In this document: positions 33,199 to 42,749 of the stretch, piece by piece
How the letters are laid out: the number at the start of each line of letters is the position of its first letter
How positions within the stretch are numbered: position 1 is the first letter of the stretch
Source: Leuctra nigra
Lineage: Eukaryota; Arthropoda; Insecta; Plecoptera; Leuctridae
DNA length: 64,000 nt
NCBI GenBank assembly: GCA_934045905.1
Contig: OW203771.1
Coordinates: 21,708,069-21,772,068, forward strand
Direction of reading: 5' to 3'
Notes under the pieces: generated by a model
What the model was told of the DNA's origin: nothing
The model's database searches: none
The model's input: the letters and a program-made list of their open reading frames with translations, nothing else
Program-made: the position numbers and the translations under genes

Positions 33199-33471
33199 CA
33201 ATTCAAATTGGACAGCTTGAGATTCTCACCAATTTTGAGTGAAACTCTGGACCCTTACCTAATATCGCCAATTTTTCAGTAGCACCGTGTTACTGTAGCA
33301 AAGTTTTAGCCATAAGAGCTAACATTGTCGCCATGGCAACCAGCCGATCGTGCTACTGTAACACGGTGCTACTGAAAAATTGGCGATAGGGATAGGGATT
33401 GGCGATTGGCGATTGGGGGAAGGGTCCTGAAATCCAATTGGCTCATGATTGAAATTGTCCAATTTGAATTG
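33199..33471. mobile_element. Palindromic MITE
   Basis: CAATTCAAATTGGACAG at 33199 pairs with CTGTCCAATTTGAATTG-like sequence ending at 33471. The inner stem includes CAGTAGCACCGTGTTACTGT and its complement. Loop about 60 bp. No ORF. Confidence 0.6.
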
Positions 33472-33630
33472 TAGAGTGGAATCTAGATAATATGCTCAAA
33501 GCACAATCAATTGCAATTTTACATGATGTCAGCAAATACAATATATTGACCTATTCTCTTACAATATGGTGTCACCATTACAAATATTATTGGATAAAGG
33601 CAGGATTGCTAGTTTGAGCTCATCATCAAG

Positions 33631-33795
33631 AATTAGGCCTGGTATTACCAAAGTTAAATTGTGCTGGATTAACTAATTTTGGATTAAATTCAACTGTTTC
33701 AATCATTTTGAAGTATCTGATTGGCTGTGCCGCCAATTTAGTCCAATATTTAGTTAATCCGGCTCAGATTAAGTTTGGTAATACCGGCCCTAATT
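33631..33795. mobile_element. Short palindromic MITE
   Basis: AATTAGGCCTGGTATTACC at the left pairs with GGTAATACCGGCCCTAATT at the right; about 165 bp, non-coding. Possible TTA/TAA target duplication at the edges. Confidence 0.5.
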
Positions 33796-34266
33796 GAAAT
33801 AAACATCGGGCCTTTTACCTCTGAGCTGATGTAGAGATATGTTTTGCCAGACAGTCAAGTACGTAACCCACAGTTCTGCATCAGATAGGTTCACCAGACT
33901 TGTATGTACTATCTGCTTTGTTTACTATCAGCTATCTATTCACATGCATAATGAAACAATGTTGTAAAGTGAAGATGATGCTTACAAGATTTACTTTGTC
34001 CCTATATCAAATTTTACATTAATTTCAAAATAAGCTTAAATTATCAACACTCATTCAATTATCAACTGTACTGCCTGTGTGTAAAATTTTTAAATATTAT
34101 TTTGGCGTTCAAAGGGATTTTGTTTAAAAACTGCACTGCAAATAAATCATATATATTGTTGTGTTTATTGTCGTTTATATTGTTGTTTGTATGTCCACGG
34201 AAAATATTTTTATTTTTCAAATAAAAAAATATGAACATTTTATTAGCTGTCCTGTGATGTATAAAT

Positions 34267-34404
34267 TGTGGGTTACCAAGTCAACAGGAGCTGAGAAAAT
34301 TGGTTTTAAACATTCAGAAATATGAATACTGGGATTTTGCTATCTCAAGGGTAGGTTCATGTTCTAAACCCATTTCTCAGCTCCTGTTGACTTGATATCC
34401 CACA
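34267..34404. repeat. Inverted repeat (hairpin), CAACAGGAGCTGAGAAA arms
   Basis: TGTGGGTTACCAAGTCAACAGGAGCTGAGAA at the left (31 nt, shown by its first and last bases) pairs with the segment 34373-34404. A related CAACGGGAGCTGAGA phrase is at 34652. Probably a MITE end. Confidence 0.45.
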
Positions 34405-35262
34405 AAATATATATTATATGAAAGCTAATAACTTGTCCAGAATATAATAATTGGACAATTTTTCTCGTGGAATACACACAACAATATAAATATGCTTAAA
34501 TCCCTTTTGAACGAAAACCCAAAAGTTAAATTATAAGTAATTTTAAATGTAACTTTTGAACTCTTCGAGCTATGATAATAATACTTAGTTACAAAATAAA
34601 TGAAGACATTATTCAGCTTCAATTTAAAAGAAAATAAATTAAAATCGGATCAACGGGAGCTGAGATATTGTAACTTAAGTGGCCGCATTGATCATCGGCC
34701 GCCATCTTGAAAATGCAGGATCGAATCAAATGTCTCCTCATCCAAAAATGTTCAGGAGGGTACAATTGAGATATTTGCAAGAACTAAACATTTAATCTTA
34801 AAATCCATAGTTTAATTGCTTTGCAACTGCACTATATAATTTTGTTTAATTTTCTAATTTACTAATTCACAAATTATTATCACTAGAACAAGTTTGATAA
34901 CAGAAGATTGTATTCTTAATCAAATGACACCAAAAGCACGTCTGTAGCTCTTCGGATGCGACTACGGCAGCCATTTTAAGTCGCGTGCCTATAAAGAGAC
35001 CATTCTGGGTACTTTAGAGCATATTTGACGTTGGTAAAAATGTTGAATTTTGTAATATTTTTTTCTGAACTCTACTTGAAAAGAGCTTTCATTCGATACC
35101 ATATTCGATGTATTTACAATACTCTGTAAATTAATAATAGCATTCAATTGTTTTTCACTAATTGACCAATCAAAGGCAGCCACCCTATTTTGATTTTGGT
35201 AGACTTTTGGTATGTTATACAGCTATTTTTTCTGAATCCAACGATATAACAGGTATATCGTA

Positions 35263-35545
35263 CCAGGTTGGCTGAGTGGTAACGCTCGGAACTTGTATTC
35301 CGGAGGCCCGGGTTCGATTCCCGCGGCCGTCCTTCCATTGGTTTTTTTTCGTGGTTTTCCCTCAGTCGACAGGAGTCTCAGGGTCCTATTAGGTACCCTA
35401 CTAATAGGCCACGACCGCCTCCTTCCTACCTTCCATCCTTACCAACTCTTCACCATCATCTTCCAATCATCATCATAATCATTCATCCGTCGCCATTAGC
35501 CTCGCTACAGAACAGTGCAACGCTAAGCCCCAGACTAAAAAAAAT
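35263..35545 (+). mobile_element. tRNA-derived SINE, copy 2
   Basis: This has the same head (GGTTGGCTGAGTGGTAACGC), B-box GGTTCGATTCC (35311-35321), body and A-rich tail as copy 1 at 7411. The middle has small substitutions and insertions, so the two copies are not recent duplicates of each other. It lies between PER-2 and PER-3. Confidence 0.72.
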
Positions 35546-36524
35546 ATATAAAATACTCTTATGTGGCAATTAGTGGGGGGCTAGGTCCTATTTTTGTCTT
35601 TAGACTCTGGACTTATATCTCTGTATTTCGAAGGATCGCTCATCAACACGTTCACTGGGCGTTTTCCTGGTTAAGTGTACCTAATTCAACTTTTGATAGT
35701 AAACTTTACATAGACTACTGATTTATCAGGAAATAAAGGCGGCAAATCTGTGATAGCAGAAAACAATCAAAACCATTTTAATACCACGCCTAGCTAATGA
35801 CATATACTTCTATAGTACGAAACTATAGATGAAAAATCTTCAAAGTATACCGACTCCATACGTCACTCATAATTCCCACTTTGAAACAATGAATGAAACT
35901 TATGGTTGCGTCAATATAATAACGTATTTACTTAAGTGTCCATTACAATCCATTACAAAGCATGGCCTCTATTGTTCTGTTGAAGATTAAAATCAATCCA
36001 TTTTTCTTACGAACGTCATTATATCTTAAAAGGTATCTTATCGCCTATGTCATTGGTAATGAATGTTTCATATCTTCGACACTTCAAAATAGTTCTGACG
36101 ATTCGAACTAAAAGGTCATTATCAAGATATTAAAATAGGTATTACACAAGAGATAAAAATAACCGATGTCTTTTTGTCAAAAGATTTTCATAGAATGTCA
36201 TTCGTAATGGAAGTTTTTATATGGTTTTGAATTTTAAGCGCGGTAAAGAATTCTAGAAGGCTGTGATAAGTTTCGGCGGGAAGCAATCAAAATGGTAGTA
36301 TTTTCGGTTTTGTTTGTACACTCTTTTTAAAATGGATATGTAGCTGTATATTAAACTGTGTTTATGCATAATGTCATAACCAATACAAAATAAGGGTTCT
36401 TGCAAAGGAATAAGAAATTGTACAGTCATTTGGAGGTTACATATGGTTAATTTGTCAGACATGAAGCCGAGCAAAACAAAGTTAGGAGGTCGAAGGAATT
36501 TTTCTTTCAAATATTGGTATTTTA

Positions 36525-37070
36525 CTAGGAAAACGCGGATTGCAATGCGTTGATAAGCGAGCACCGATACGCGTTATACCTCTAATACCAATTTACAATA
36601 TTTGAAATACATTTTAATATTTTTAACAAATATATTTTACTCTGGCAAAGATTTACCGAAATTCAAGAATCAAAAATTGATTCCAGTCAATTTTTTATTT
36701 GAAATCCATTTGTGATGTCAAAAATATCAAAATCGTATTACTTTAAAAAGTTTGCAAATTATTGAGCTATCTCTCATTAGAATGAAAGGAAATCAAAATT
36801 TTTCGGCTGGCTGGTCTTTAGTGGAGGGGTGGTGTGGACAGGAAGTGACTTGTGTAAACTCAGCAGGGCAATGTGTCATAAATAAAATAATCAACTTTTT
36901 GATTTGAATATTTCTAAAAAAAACAATAACAGCCTATGCAAGAATGATATTAGTGTATGTTAAAAATTTCAGCTTGATTGGTCAATCGGTGTGGCCAATA
37001 TGGGGCACACCCATAAAAAAAAGAGAAGCAGGCATAAGAGTCCCGTAGTAACGCTCGCTACGCTCGCTAA
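36525..37070 (-). mobile_element. Helitron-like element, copy D
   Basis: Minus-strand start TTAGCGAGCGTAGCGAGCG (37070 downward) and end CGCGTTTTCCTAG (36525), with the CGCTTATCAACGC hairpin-like subterminal block. 546 bp, non-coding. A further 37-bp terminal scrap of the family, ending CTGG, is at 35634-35670 on the plus strand. Confidence 0.5.
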
Positions 37071-37856
37071 TTATACTAAGAGATCACGCATTTAATTATT
37101 CGAGCATTATTGTTTGACCATGAAGCGTAGTTCAACATTTTCTCACTAGTGGAGGTTTTACTACTGATAAGGTTTTAATTAAGGAATTTTTATCAAAGGT
37201 CAAGCCTGACGCTTCAAATCTAAACTAATTTATAAAACTGCCGATAAAGAAGTCTGAAAAATTCGTGCGATCACGTGTAGAGGGCAGCCTCGTGCTATTA
37301 TTTTGTATCACATTTTCATTCTTTCATTGAGTTTGCATTATCAAGATAAACAAACAAGATAGAGAGCAAAGTTTATAAATACATTTAACTAGGAAATCGG
37401 GAAACAAATTTTAAATAATCTAAGTTTTAAGTTATACGGAATATTTTTATGTTGCTGTTTATGTTTTAAATTTTTTTCCGTTGATTTTTGAATAGAAAAA
37501 TATTTTATTTCAAACAATGAGAGGTAATATGAGGAGATATGCCCTTATTTACACCATGTCATAATTAAATCATCCCCAAGATATTAAAATGTACTGACGT
37601 GTTCAATATGTATAAAACTGCAAAAATTGTGGAAAAGTATGATTCATCTTTAATCAGATTAATTGTAATTAAAATAGATTATAATCTTATTTTCATAACA
37701 ATTCCCCTCAGCAGTACATTTACACATGCTTTATGAAAAAAGATTAAGATGTGCCATATAATTGAAAATTTAATTCTCTCTTTAAAATATCTGGTAACAT
37801 AATATTTATAAGCGTCTAGTTATCAGTTCCATGTCGTTCCTCACCTGGCTATTCAC

Positions 37857-37976
37857 ATGAGCGACGGTGGCGGCCCCTTCCCGGGACGGCAGGTGAGGAA
37901 CTATAATTTTTACTCAGACGACAGGCAGCTCACAGGAGGAGGAGGAACGAACGACGAGTGTACAGACGGCAGTGAC
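37857..37976 (+). CDS. Candidate first coding exon of an unidentified plus-strand gene
   Basis: A GC- and CpG-rich island in AT-rich DNA starts with ATG at 37857 and encodes MSDGGGPFPGRQVRNYNF and 22 further residues rich in Gly, Asp and Thr. The frame meets a consensus donor GAC|GTAAGCG at 37976/37977; without splicing it runs to a stop at 38006 (49 aa). An alternative donor CAG|GTGAGG is at 37892. A TATA-like TTTATAAG is at 37805-37812, about 45-50 bp upstream of the ATG. I do not recognise the peptide and see no following exon. If real, the gene would run through or past PER-3 and PER-4 on the opposite strand. It could instead be a regulatory CpG-rich segment. Confidence 0.4.
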
Positions 37977-38063
37977 GTAAGCGAACGGGAAACGCACTGT
38001 TCTTAATTTTTTTTTAAATTTGTATTCCACAAAATAATTTTAAAAAATCAGAGTGACGCATTT

Positions 38064-38215
38064 CAGCCTAATAGACTAAATATTGCCACAAACTGGAGTA
38101 CTTTATGACCTCTGGTACGACCTCAAGGGTTAAATACTATATTTATGGAAAATAATCGTATTTAACACTTTGAGGTCATACCAGAGTCTGTGGCATTACT
38201 TAGTCTGTTAGGCTG
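38064..38215. mobile_element. Short palindromic MITE
   Basis: CAGCCTAATAGACTAAATA at the left pairs imperfectly with the right end TTAGTCTGTTAGGCTG. The inner stem includes GACCTC/GAGGTC blocks. 152 bp, non-coding. Confidence 0.5.
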
Positions 38216-38425
38216 TAATGGGCCGCTACAGTTTATTCCATTTCAAAAAGGAATTGCATAAGTCAACCACCAGATATCACTACCAGCATCAGAATACCAG
38301 CTCGCTATTGGTTGGTTGGTTGGAGGCGGGAAACAAATTCAAATGCAACGGAAAACCAAACTTAGCTGAAAACGTACTAACATGTCACAACAGATGTAAG
38401 TTACTTTTTAAACGTATTAGTGATT

Positions 38426-38664
38426 AATTAATCATTATATATATAAAATAAACAGTACGGTATGAGTTCTAAGTATTTATTTTCAGCGACTTTTCAAGTG
38501 AACTGTGTCACCCCTCATCAGGCTCGGAAATGTAACATTTTAAAAGATGTTACAAAGATGTTTAAAAGATGTTAGCCTGATGAGGGGTGACACAGTTCAC
38601 TTGAAACGTCGCTCAAAATAAATACTCAGAACTCATACCGTACTGTTTATTTTATATATAATGA
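38426..38664. repeat. Inverted repeat with hammerhead-like motifs
   Basis: Arms of about 95 bp (around 38426-38518 and 38572-38664) are complementary. Each arm, read outward, contains GCCTGATGAGGGGTGACACA followed by TTCACTTGAAA and GTCGCT. CTGATGA (38577-38583), GAAA (38603-38606) and GTC (38608-38610) match the conserved hammerhead ribozyme core, and AGC/GCT could form stem I. Stem II needs one bulged base and stem III is minimal, so this may be a fossil. Similar motifs occur in Penelope-like elements. Confidence 0.5.
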
Positions 38665-38746
38665 TGTGTTCTGAAACATTACGAAGCTATATTTATTTTA
38701 TGTCTGATTTAAAGATCTAGTGGTCGTTCCAATACTTGACTAATAT

Positions 38747-39268
38747 CAGACATGGGCAAAATACTCTGTTTTAATGAATTTAAAATACAAGATACTGATA
38801 CATTTAATTTGGGTATCTAAAATACAAGATACAAGATACATTTTAAAGATGTATTTAAAATACAAGATACAAGATAGTATCTTTAGATACTTCAAAAAAG
38901 ATACATTTAAAGATACTTTAATTTCTCGTACATCATCAAAAAGTAAAAAAAAACTGTAGGGACTTACTTTTTAAATGCAATATTAATTTGATATATTTGT
39001 AAGGAAACATTACTTAACATTTTCTTGATCTATTCAAAATAGCAACTTGTATTGTTTATACTTGTCTGCACTTTTTGAAATTCTGAGCCCGTAAAAAGTA
39101 TCTTGTATTTTAAATCTTCAAAAAGATACAAAATACTTTAGGAATGGGTATTTTAAATACAAGATACAGATACATTTAGCGTATGTATTTAAAATACTAG
39201 ATACAAGATACAAATGTATCTTAGATACGTATCTTAAGATACAAGTATCTAGATACTGCCCATGTCTG
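38747..39268. mobile_element. hAT-type MITE with ATACAAGATAC-rich interior
   Basis: Ends CAGACATGGGC and GCCCATGTCTG are flanked by ACTAATAT on both sides (38739-38746, 39269-39276), an 8-bp duplication typical of hAT. The interior is repetitive AAAATACAAGATAC in both orientations. Non-coding. Confidence 0.82.
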
Positions 39269-39447
39269 ACTAATATTCACCAAAGCAAAATATTAATGGT
39301 AGTGGTAACATGAACTACGCCATCTGTGGGAGAATATATGAACTTCTTGGAAACACATTCCCTTTTTGAAATGGAATAAACTGTACTATCTGATGTCTTA
39401 AAATGATGTTAGTATGAAGTCAATTGTCAAAAAAACAATCTGACGAA

Positions 39448-39736
39448 CAGTGGCGGCTATTTGGCTTTACAACAGGTGTTCAATTACATAGAAGGACGTA
39501 GAAGAAAGTACTCTAAGAGGAGAGCCCCCAGCAGATGCGGGGCCGGGGCGCATAACCCCGGATTTTTTTGTATCTTTAGTTTGAAATTGATGCATTTTTA
39601 CGTCTTTTGGAGAGCAAAATGATTAGACAAAATATTTAACTTCCTACTTCCTGGATTGGGGAGCACTTTTAAATAATTTTCTTGGATGATCAGGTGTGCA
39701 ATTGTCACACCTTGCACACTGTAATAGCCGCCACTG
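39448..39736. mobile_element. hAT-type MITE, CAGTGGCGGC ends
   Basis: Ends CAGTGGCGGCTATT and AATAGCCGCCACTG are exact complements, flanked by CTGACGAA on both sides (39440-39447, 39737-39744). 289 bp, non-coding; the G-rich interior resembles that at 43770-43830. Confidence 0.85.
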
Positions 39737-40436
39737 CTGACGAACAGTCCTTTTGCCGTTTCCAGGCCTCTTGAGATGAGATTTATTGTGCGTTACTTTT
39801 AAGCTCAGTGTTGACTGGATAGGGAACTAGGAGAAAAGTCTCAATGAAATCAATAGAATCGATTACAGGACGTTTCCATTATATTAGTATATTTACATCC
39901 TTATAATAAATACTATAAACAATGCATTAACATAATAATACTAAGATGAACATAACACATAATTTATTACATAATCAAAAGTATGACACAATTCTGAAAT
40001 CATTATACATTTCTGTCCTTATAACAATATTTTTATAAATAATAAATATTGTAAGTTTGAAAATAGGTACACATAAATTATAGGAACTATAAAAACAACG
40101 CAAAATTCTTTCTGATATAATAAGAATAGAGTTTGAACGCAAACATATAAACTTAAAATAATCCTAATACATAAATATAACCTGTACAAAAATACTAAAT
40201 GAGAAATAATAATATTATATAATTTTCGCAGAAAGAAATATAAATTATTTTGACGTTTATAGCAGCGTTAATTAGGAGATGAGTGTCAATTGTTGTCTGC
40301 ATTGTGACAAGATAAGACAAAATGGAATGCCCTTTGTATCTGAATAGGCCACATTACTATGAAAGTGATGAGTCAGTGACATATCGAGGATTCCATCTTC
40401 ACAAGCCAGTTTCACAATCTAAACTATTTAGTCCGT

Positions 40437-42116
40437 TTAAAAGAGTTTCCGAGACTTCGGTTTCTTCAGTTTACTTCTCCTCATGAAGAAGAAGCCTGCC
40501 AATGACCCTCCGACAACAATGAGGACGGCGACTACAGAGATCACAACAATAGTCACTGTGTAGTCCGGTGGAGGCGGTTCTGTGGGGTCGGTTGTGGGCG
40601 GGGTGCTCTCTGTAGTAGAGGGCGTCGTAGAGGGCGTCGTAGAGGGGGTCGTTGAGGGCGTCGTAGAGGGCGTCGTAGTGGGCGTCGTAGAGGGCGTCGT
40701 AGAGGGCGTCGTGGTTTGTGTTGTAGAGGGCGTCGTAGAGGGCGTCGTGGCGTCAGTAGGAGTATCAGGGTCTGTGGGTGTAGTATCAGGGTCTGTGGGT
40801 GTAGTATCAGGGTCTGTAAGTGTAGTATCAGGGTCTGTGGGTGAAGTATCAGGGTCTGTGGGTGAAGTATCAGGGTCTGTGGGCGTAGTATCAGGGTCTG
40901 TGGGTGAAGTATCAGGGTCTGTGGGTGTAGTATCAGGGTCTGTGGGTGAAGTATCAGGGTCTGTGGGTGAAGTATCAGGGTCTGTGGGTGAAGTATCAGG
41001 GTCTGTAGGTGTAGTATCAGGGTTTGTAGGTGTAGTATCAGGGTCTGTAGGTGTAGAATCAGGGTTTGTAGTTGTAGTATCAGGGTCTGTAGGTGTAGTA
41101 TCAGGGTTTGTAGTTGTAGTATCAGGGTCTGTAGGTGTAGTATCAGGGTCTGTGGGTGAAGTATCAGGGTCTGTGGGTGAAGTATCAGGGTCTGTGGGTG
41201 TAGTATCAGGGTCTGTGGGTGAAGTATCAGGGTCTGTGGGTGAAGTATCAGGGTCTGTGGGTGTAGTATCAGGGTCTGTGGGTGAAGTATCAGGGTCTGT
41301 GGGCGGGGTATCAGTTGTCGTAATTGTTGTTGTGGGCTCTGTGGGAGGTCCCGTAGTGGTGGTAGGAGTGTCTGTTTCCGTCGGAGGGGTTTCAGTTTCT
41401 GTAGTAGGTGGGTCTGTTTCCGTAGGGGGTGTGTCTGTTTCTGTTGTAGGTGTATCGGTTTCTGTTGTAGGCTCAAGAGTAGTGGTTGTAATTTCGTCAG
41501 GAACACACGTTCCTAAAGGGGCAGCAGCAGATATTTCGAAGTACTCTCCATCTGGACACTTATGCATATCATGATGCAAGTATGATGATACAGAATCTCT
41601 CTTACATCTGTAGTAGTATTGCTTATTCTCCGGAAGAGCACCAGACTGTATGATGCTTGTACATTCTGGCACCAAACCATCAACACAGGCCGGGTGGTCA
41701 GGCGGGAGGTCGCATTCCCCAGTGGCGATGTTGTAAGCAGAATCAATACAAGTGTTCACTTCCGAGTAGCTGCCTGCTGCCGAGCAAGTGTGGTAGATGG
41801 AACAGAAGTACGGGTCAGGGTAGACTCCTTCTTGTACGCAGTACAACGGAGCTCCGTCGCAACGCGGTGCTCTTGAACATTTGGCTTCTCCGGTGTGAGG
41901 TTTGTGACAATGTTGTACTCCAGGGGTACAAGTTTGTATTGATATTTCGTTAGGACAACTCACGACGAACATACAGTCCTCAGAACAGACATTAGAAGAT
42001 GTGGTGACCCCGTCGCAGACGGCCCTGGTGGTTGGCGCATACGGGTTCCACGATGACGTGTGTGTCTCATGGTGAAGTGGCGATGACGTGGCAAGAGTGA
42101 CGTAATACACCAACAC
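40437..42116 (-). CDS. PER-3 main exon: membrane-tethered chitin-binding mucin, one CBM14 module
   Basis: The exon encodes 559 residues, starting GTG TTG GTG at 42116 right after a TTAATCAG acceptor, the same phase and place as in PER-1, -2 and -4. Order: end of the signal peptide (VLVYYVTLATSS), one cysteine module (~30-205) with CSEDC, YPDPYFC and the four-cysteine half-domain; a stalk (~210-515) of PTDPDTS/T heptads then TTPS repeats; a transmembrane helix (YTVTIVV...GFFF, 26 residues); and the basic tail MRRSKLKKPKSRKLF. An uninterrupted frame extends to an ATG at 42338, but the part between 42117 and 42293 looks intronic and gives no signal peptide. Shortest of the three anchored paralogs. 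It probably displays a single chitin-binding head at the cell surface. Confidence 0.86.
   Translation of the reverse strand: MLVYYVTLATSSPLHHETHTSSWNPYAPTTRAVCDGVTTSSNVCSEDCMFVVSCPNEISIQTCTPGVQHCHKPHTGEAKCSRAPRCDGAPLYCVQEGVYPDPYFCSIYHTCSAAGSYSEVNTCIDSAYNIATGECDLPPDHPACVDGLVPECTSIIQSGALPENKQYYYRCKRDSVSSYLHHDMHKCPDGEYFEISAAAPLGTCVPDEITTTTLEPTTETDTPTTETDTPPTETDPPTTETETPPTETDTPTTTTGPPTEPTTTITTTDTPPTDPDTSPTDPDTTPTDPDTSPTDPDTSPTDPDTTPTDPDTSPTDPDTSPTDPDTTPTDPDTTTTNPDTTPTDPDTTTTNPDSTPTDPDTTPTNPDTTPTDPDTSPTDPDTSPTDPDTSPTDPDTTPTDPDTSPTDPDTTPTDPDTSPTDPDTSPTDPDTTLTDPDTTPTDPDTTPTDPDTPTDATTPSTTPSTTQTTTPSTTPSTTPTTTPSTTPSTTPSTTPSTTPSTTESTPPTTDPTEPPPPDYTVTIVVISVVAVLIVVGGSLAGFFFMRRSKLKKPKSRKLF
40770..41310 (-). 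repeat. 21-bp coding minisatellite of the PER-3 stalk
   Basis: Units such as GGTGAAGTATCAGGGTCTGT (21 bp with the last base) encode PTDPDTS or PTDPDTT on the minus strand, about 25 copies. A separate 15-bp-like array at 40615-40750 encodes TTPS. Unit length is a multiple of three but differs from PER-1 (18) and PER-2 (24). Confidence 0.88.
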
Positions 42117-42293
42117 CTGATTAAGAAAAAATGCATGATCATACCTAGAGTTCAAAGTACAATTGAAGGGGACCAATGGAAAAGGCATACAAGATATATA
42201 TTTTTTTAAATGAGGTAAATGAATCGTTCCGGGGTTAGAATGGGGTAGCGCACTGACAGCAGCTAGCGTCGCAAATCCTATCCTATATCTCAC

Positions 42294-42338
42294 CTCCATA
42301 TTGTAACCCTGGTAACCTGAGCCATAGCCAACTGACAT
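42294..42338 (-). CDS. PER-3 probable start exon (2 or 15 codons)
   Basis: A donor GAG|GTGAGA ends this piece at 42294, in phase 0 with the acceptor at 42116 (intron 177 bp). The ATG at 42299 gives ME|VLVYYVTLATSS, close in design to the PER-1 signal peptide. The ATG at 42338 would add MSVGYGSGYQGYN and weaken it. I found no MDTHAV-like exon or twin-GATAA promoter upstream, so this assignment is less secure. The upstream ATG sits in a 25-bp perfect hairpin. Confidence 0.45.
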
Positions 42339-42382
42339 TTCGTGGATGTGGTGTTTTCATCCACGAAATGTCAGTTGGCTAT
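42324..42382. repeat. Perfect 25-bp hairpin at the PER-3 5' end
   Basis: Arms 42324-42348 and 42358-42382 are exact complements around a 9-nt loop. It overlaps the upstream candidate ATG of PER-3. It may be a real foldback, a small insertion or an assembly artefact. Confidence 0.7.
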
Positions 42383-42749
42383 GCCTGAGCGATCTTATTC
42401 AAGGTCGGGTACCATTCCAATGGAGAGTGGGGCGAGGCTGACGAGAGTGAGGGAATAGTCCACCGAAAAGGGGGTTGGTATTGCGGATAACAACCCTACA
42501 ACATTAATATATCGTTGTTACGAAACTTCAACAATTGCCTCGGATAATGGATGGATGCGACGGAAGACGACCAGGCAAATGGAATATGGATCGACAGTGT
42601 GGGGAAGGATGCAAGAACTGCTGACGGCAAGGAATTGGATAAAACTTGCAAGGAGAATCCTGGAGGTAAAGGTATGAACGAAAGCAGAGATGAGTCTGGT
42701 ATGGAGGGCACACCAGAAGACGTCGAATGTTTGGGTTTAACTTGAACAT

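Larger units (their letters stand above)
38230..39386. mobile_element. Composite mariner-type element hosting two nested repeats
   Basis: CAGTTTATTCCATTTCAAAA (after TA) at about 38230 and its complement ending at about 39386 (before TA) form the outer ends. Inside are an inverted repeat with hammerhead-like motifs (38426-38664) and a hAT MITE (38747-39268). Nesting order is outer first, then the two inner insertions. Confidence 0.5.

Noticed and set aside
40553..41574. Other long frames over the PER-3 stalk on both strands
   Set aside because: Produced by the 21-bp repeat; only the minus frame links to the cysteine module and membrane helix.
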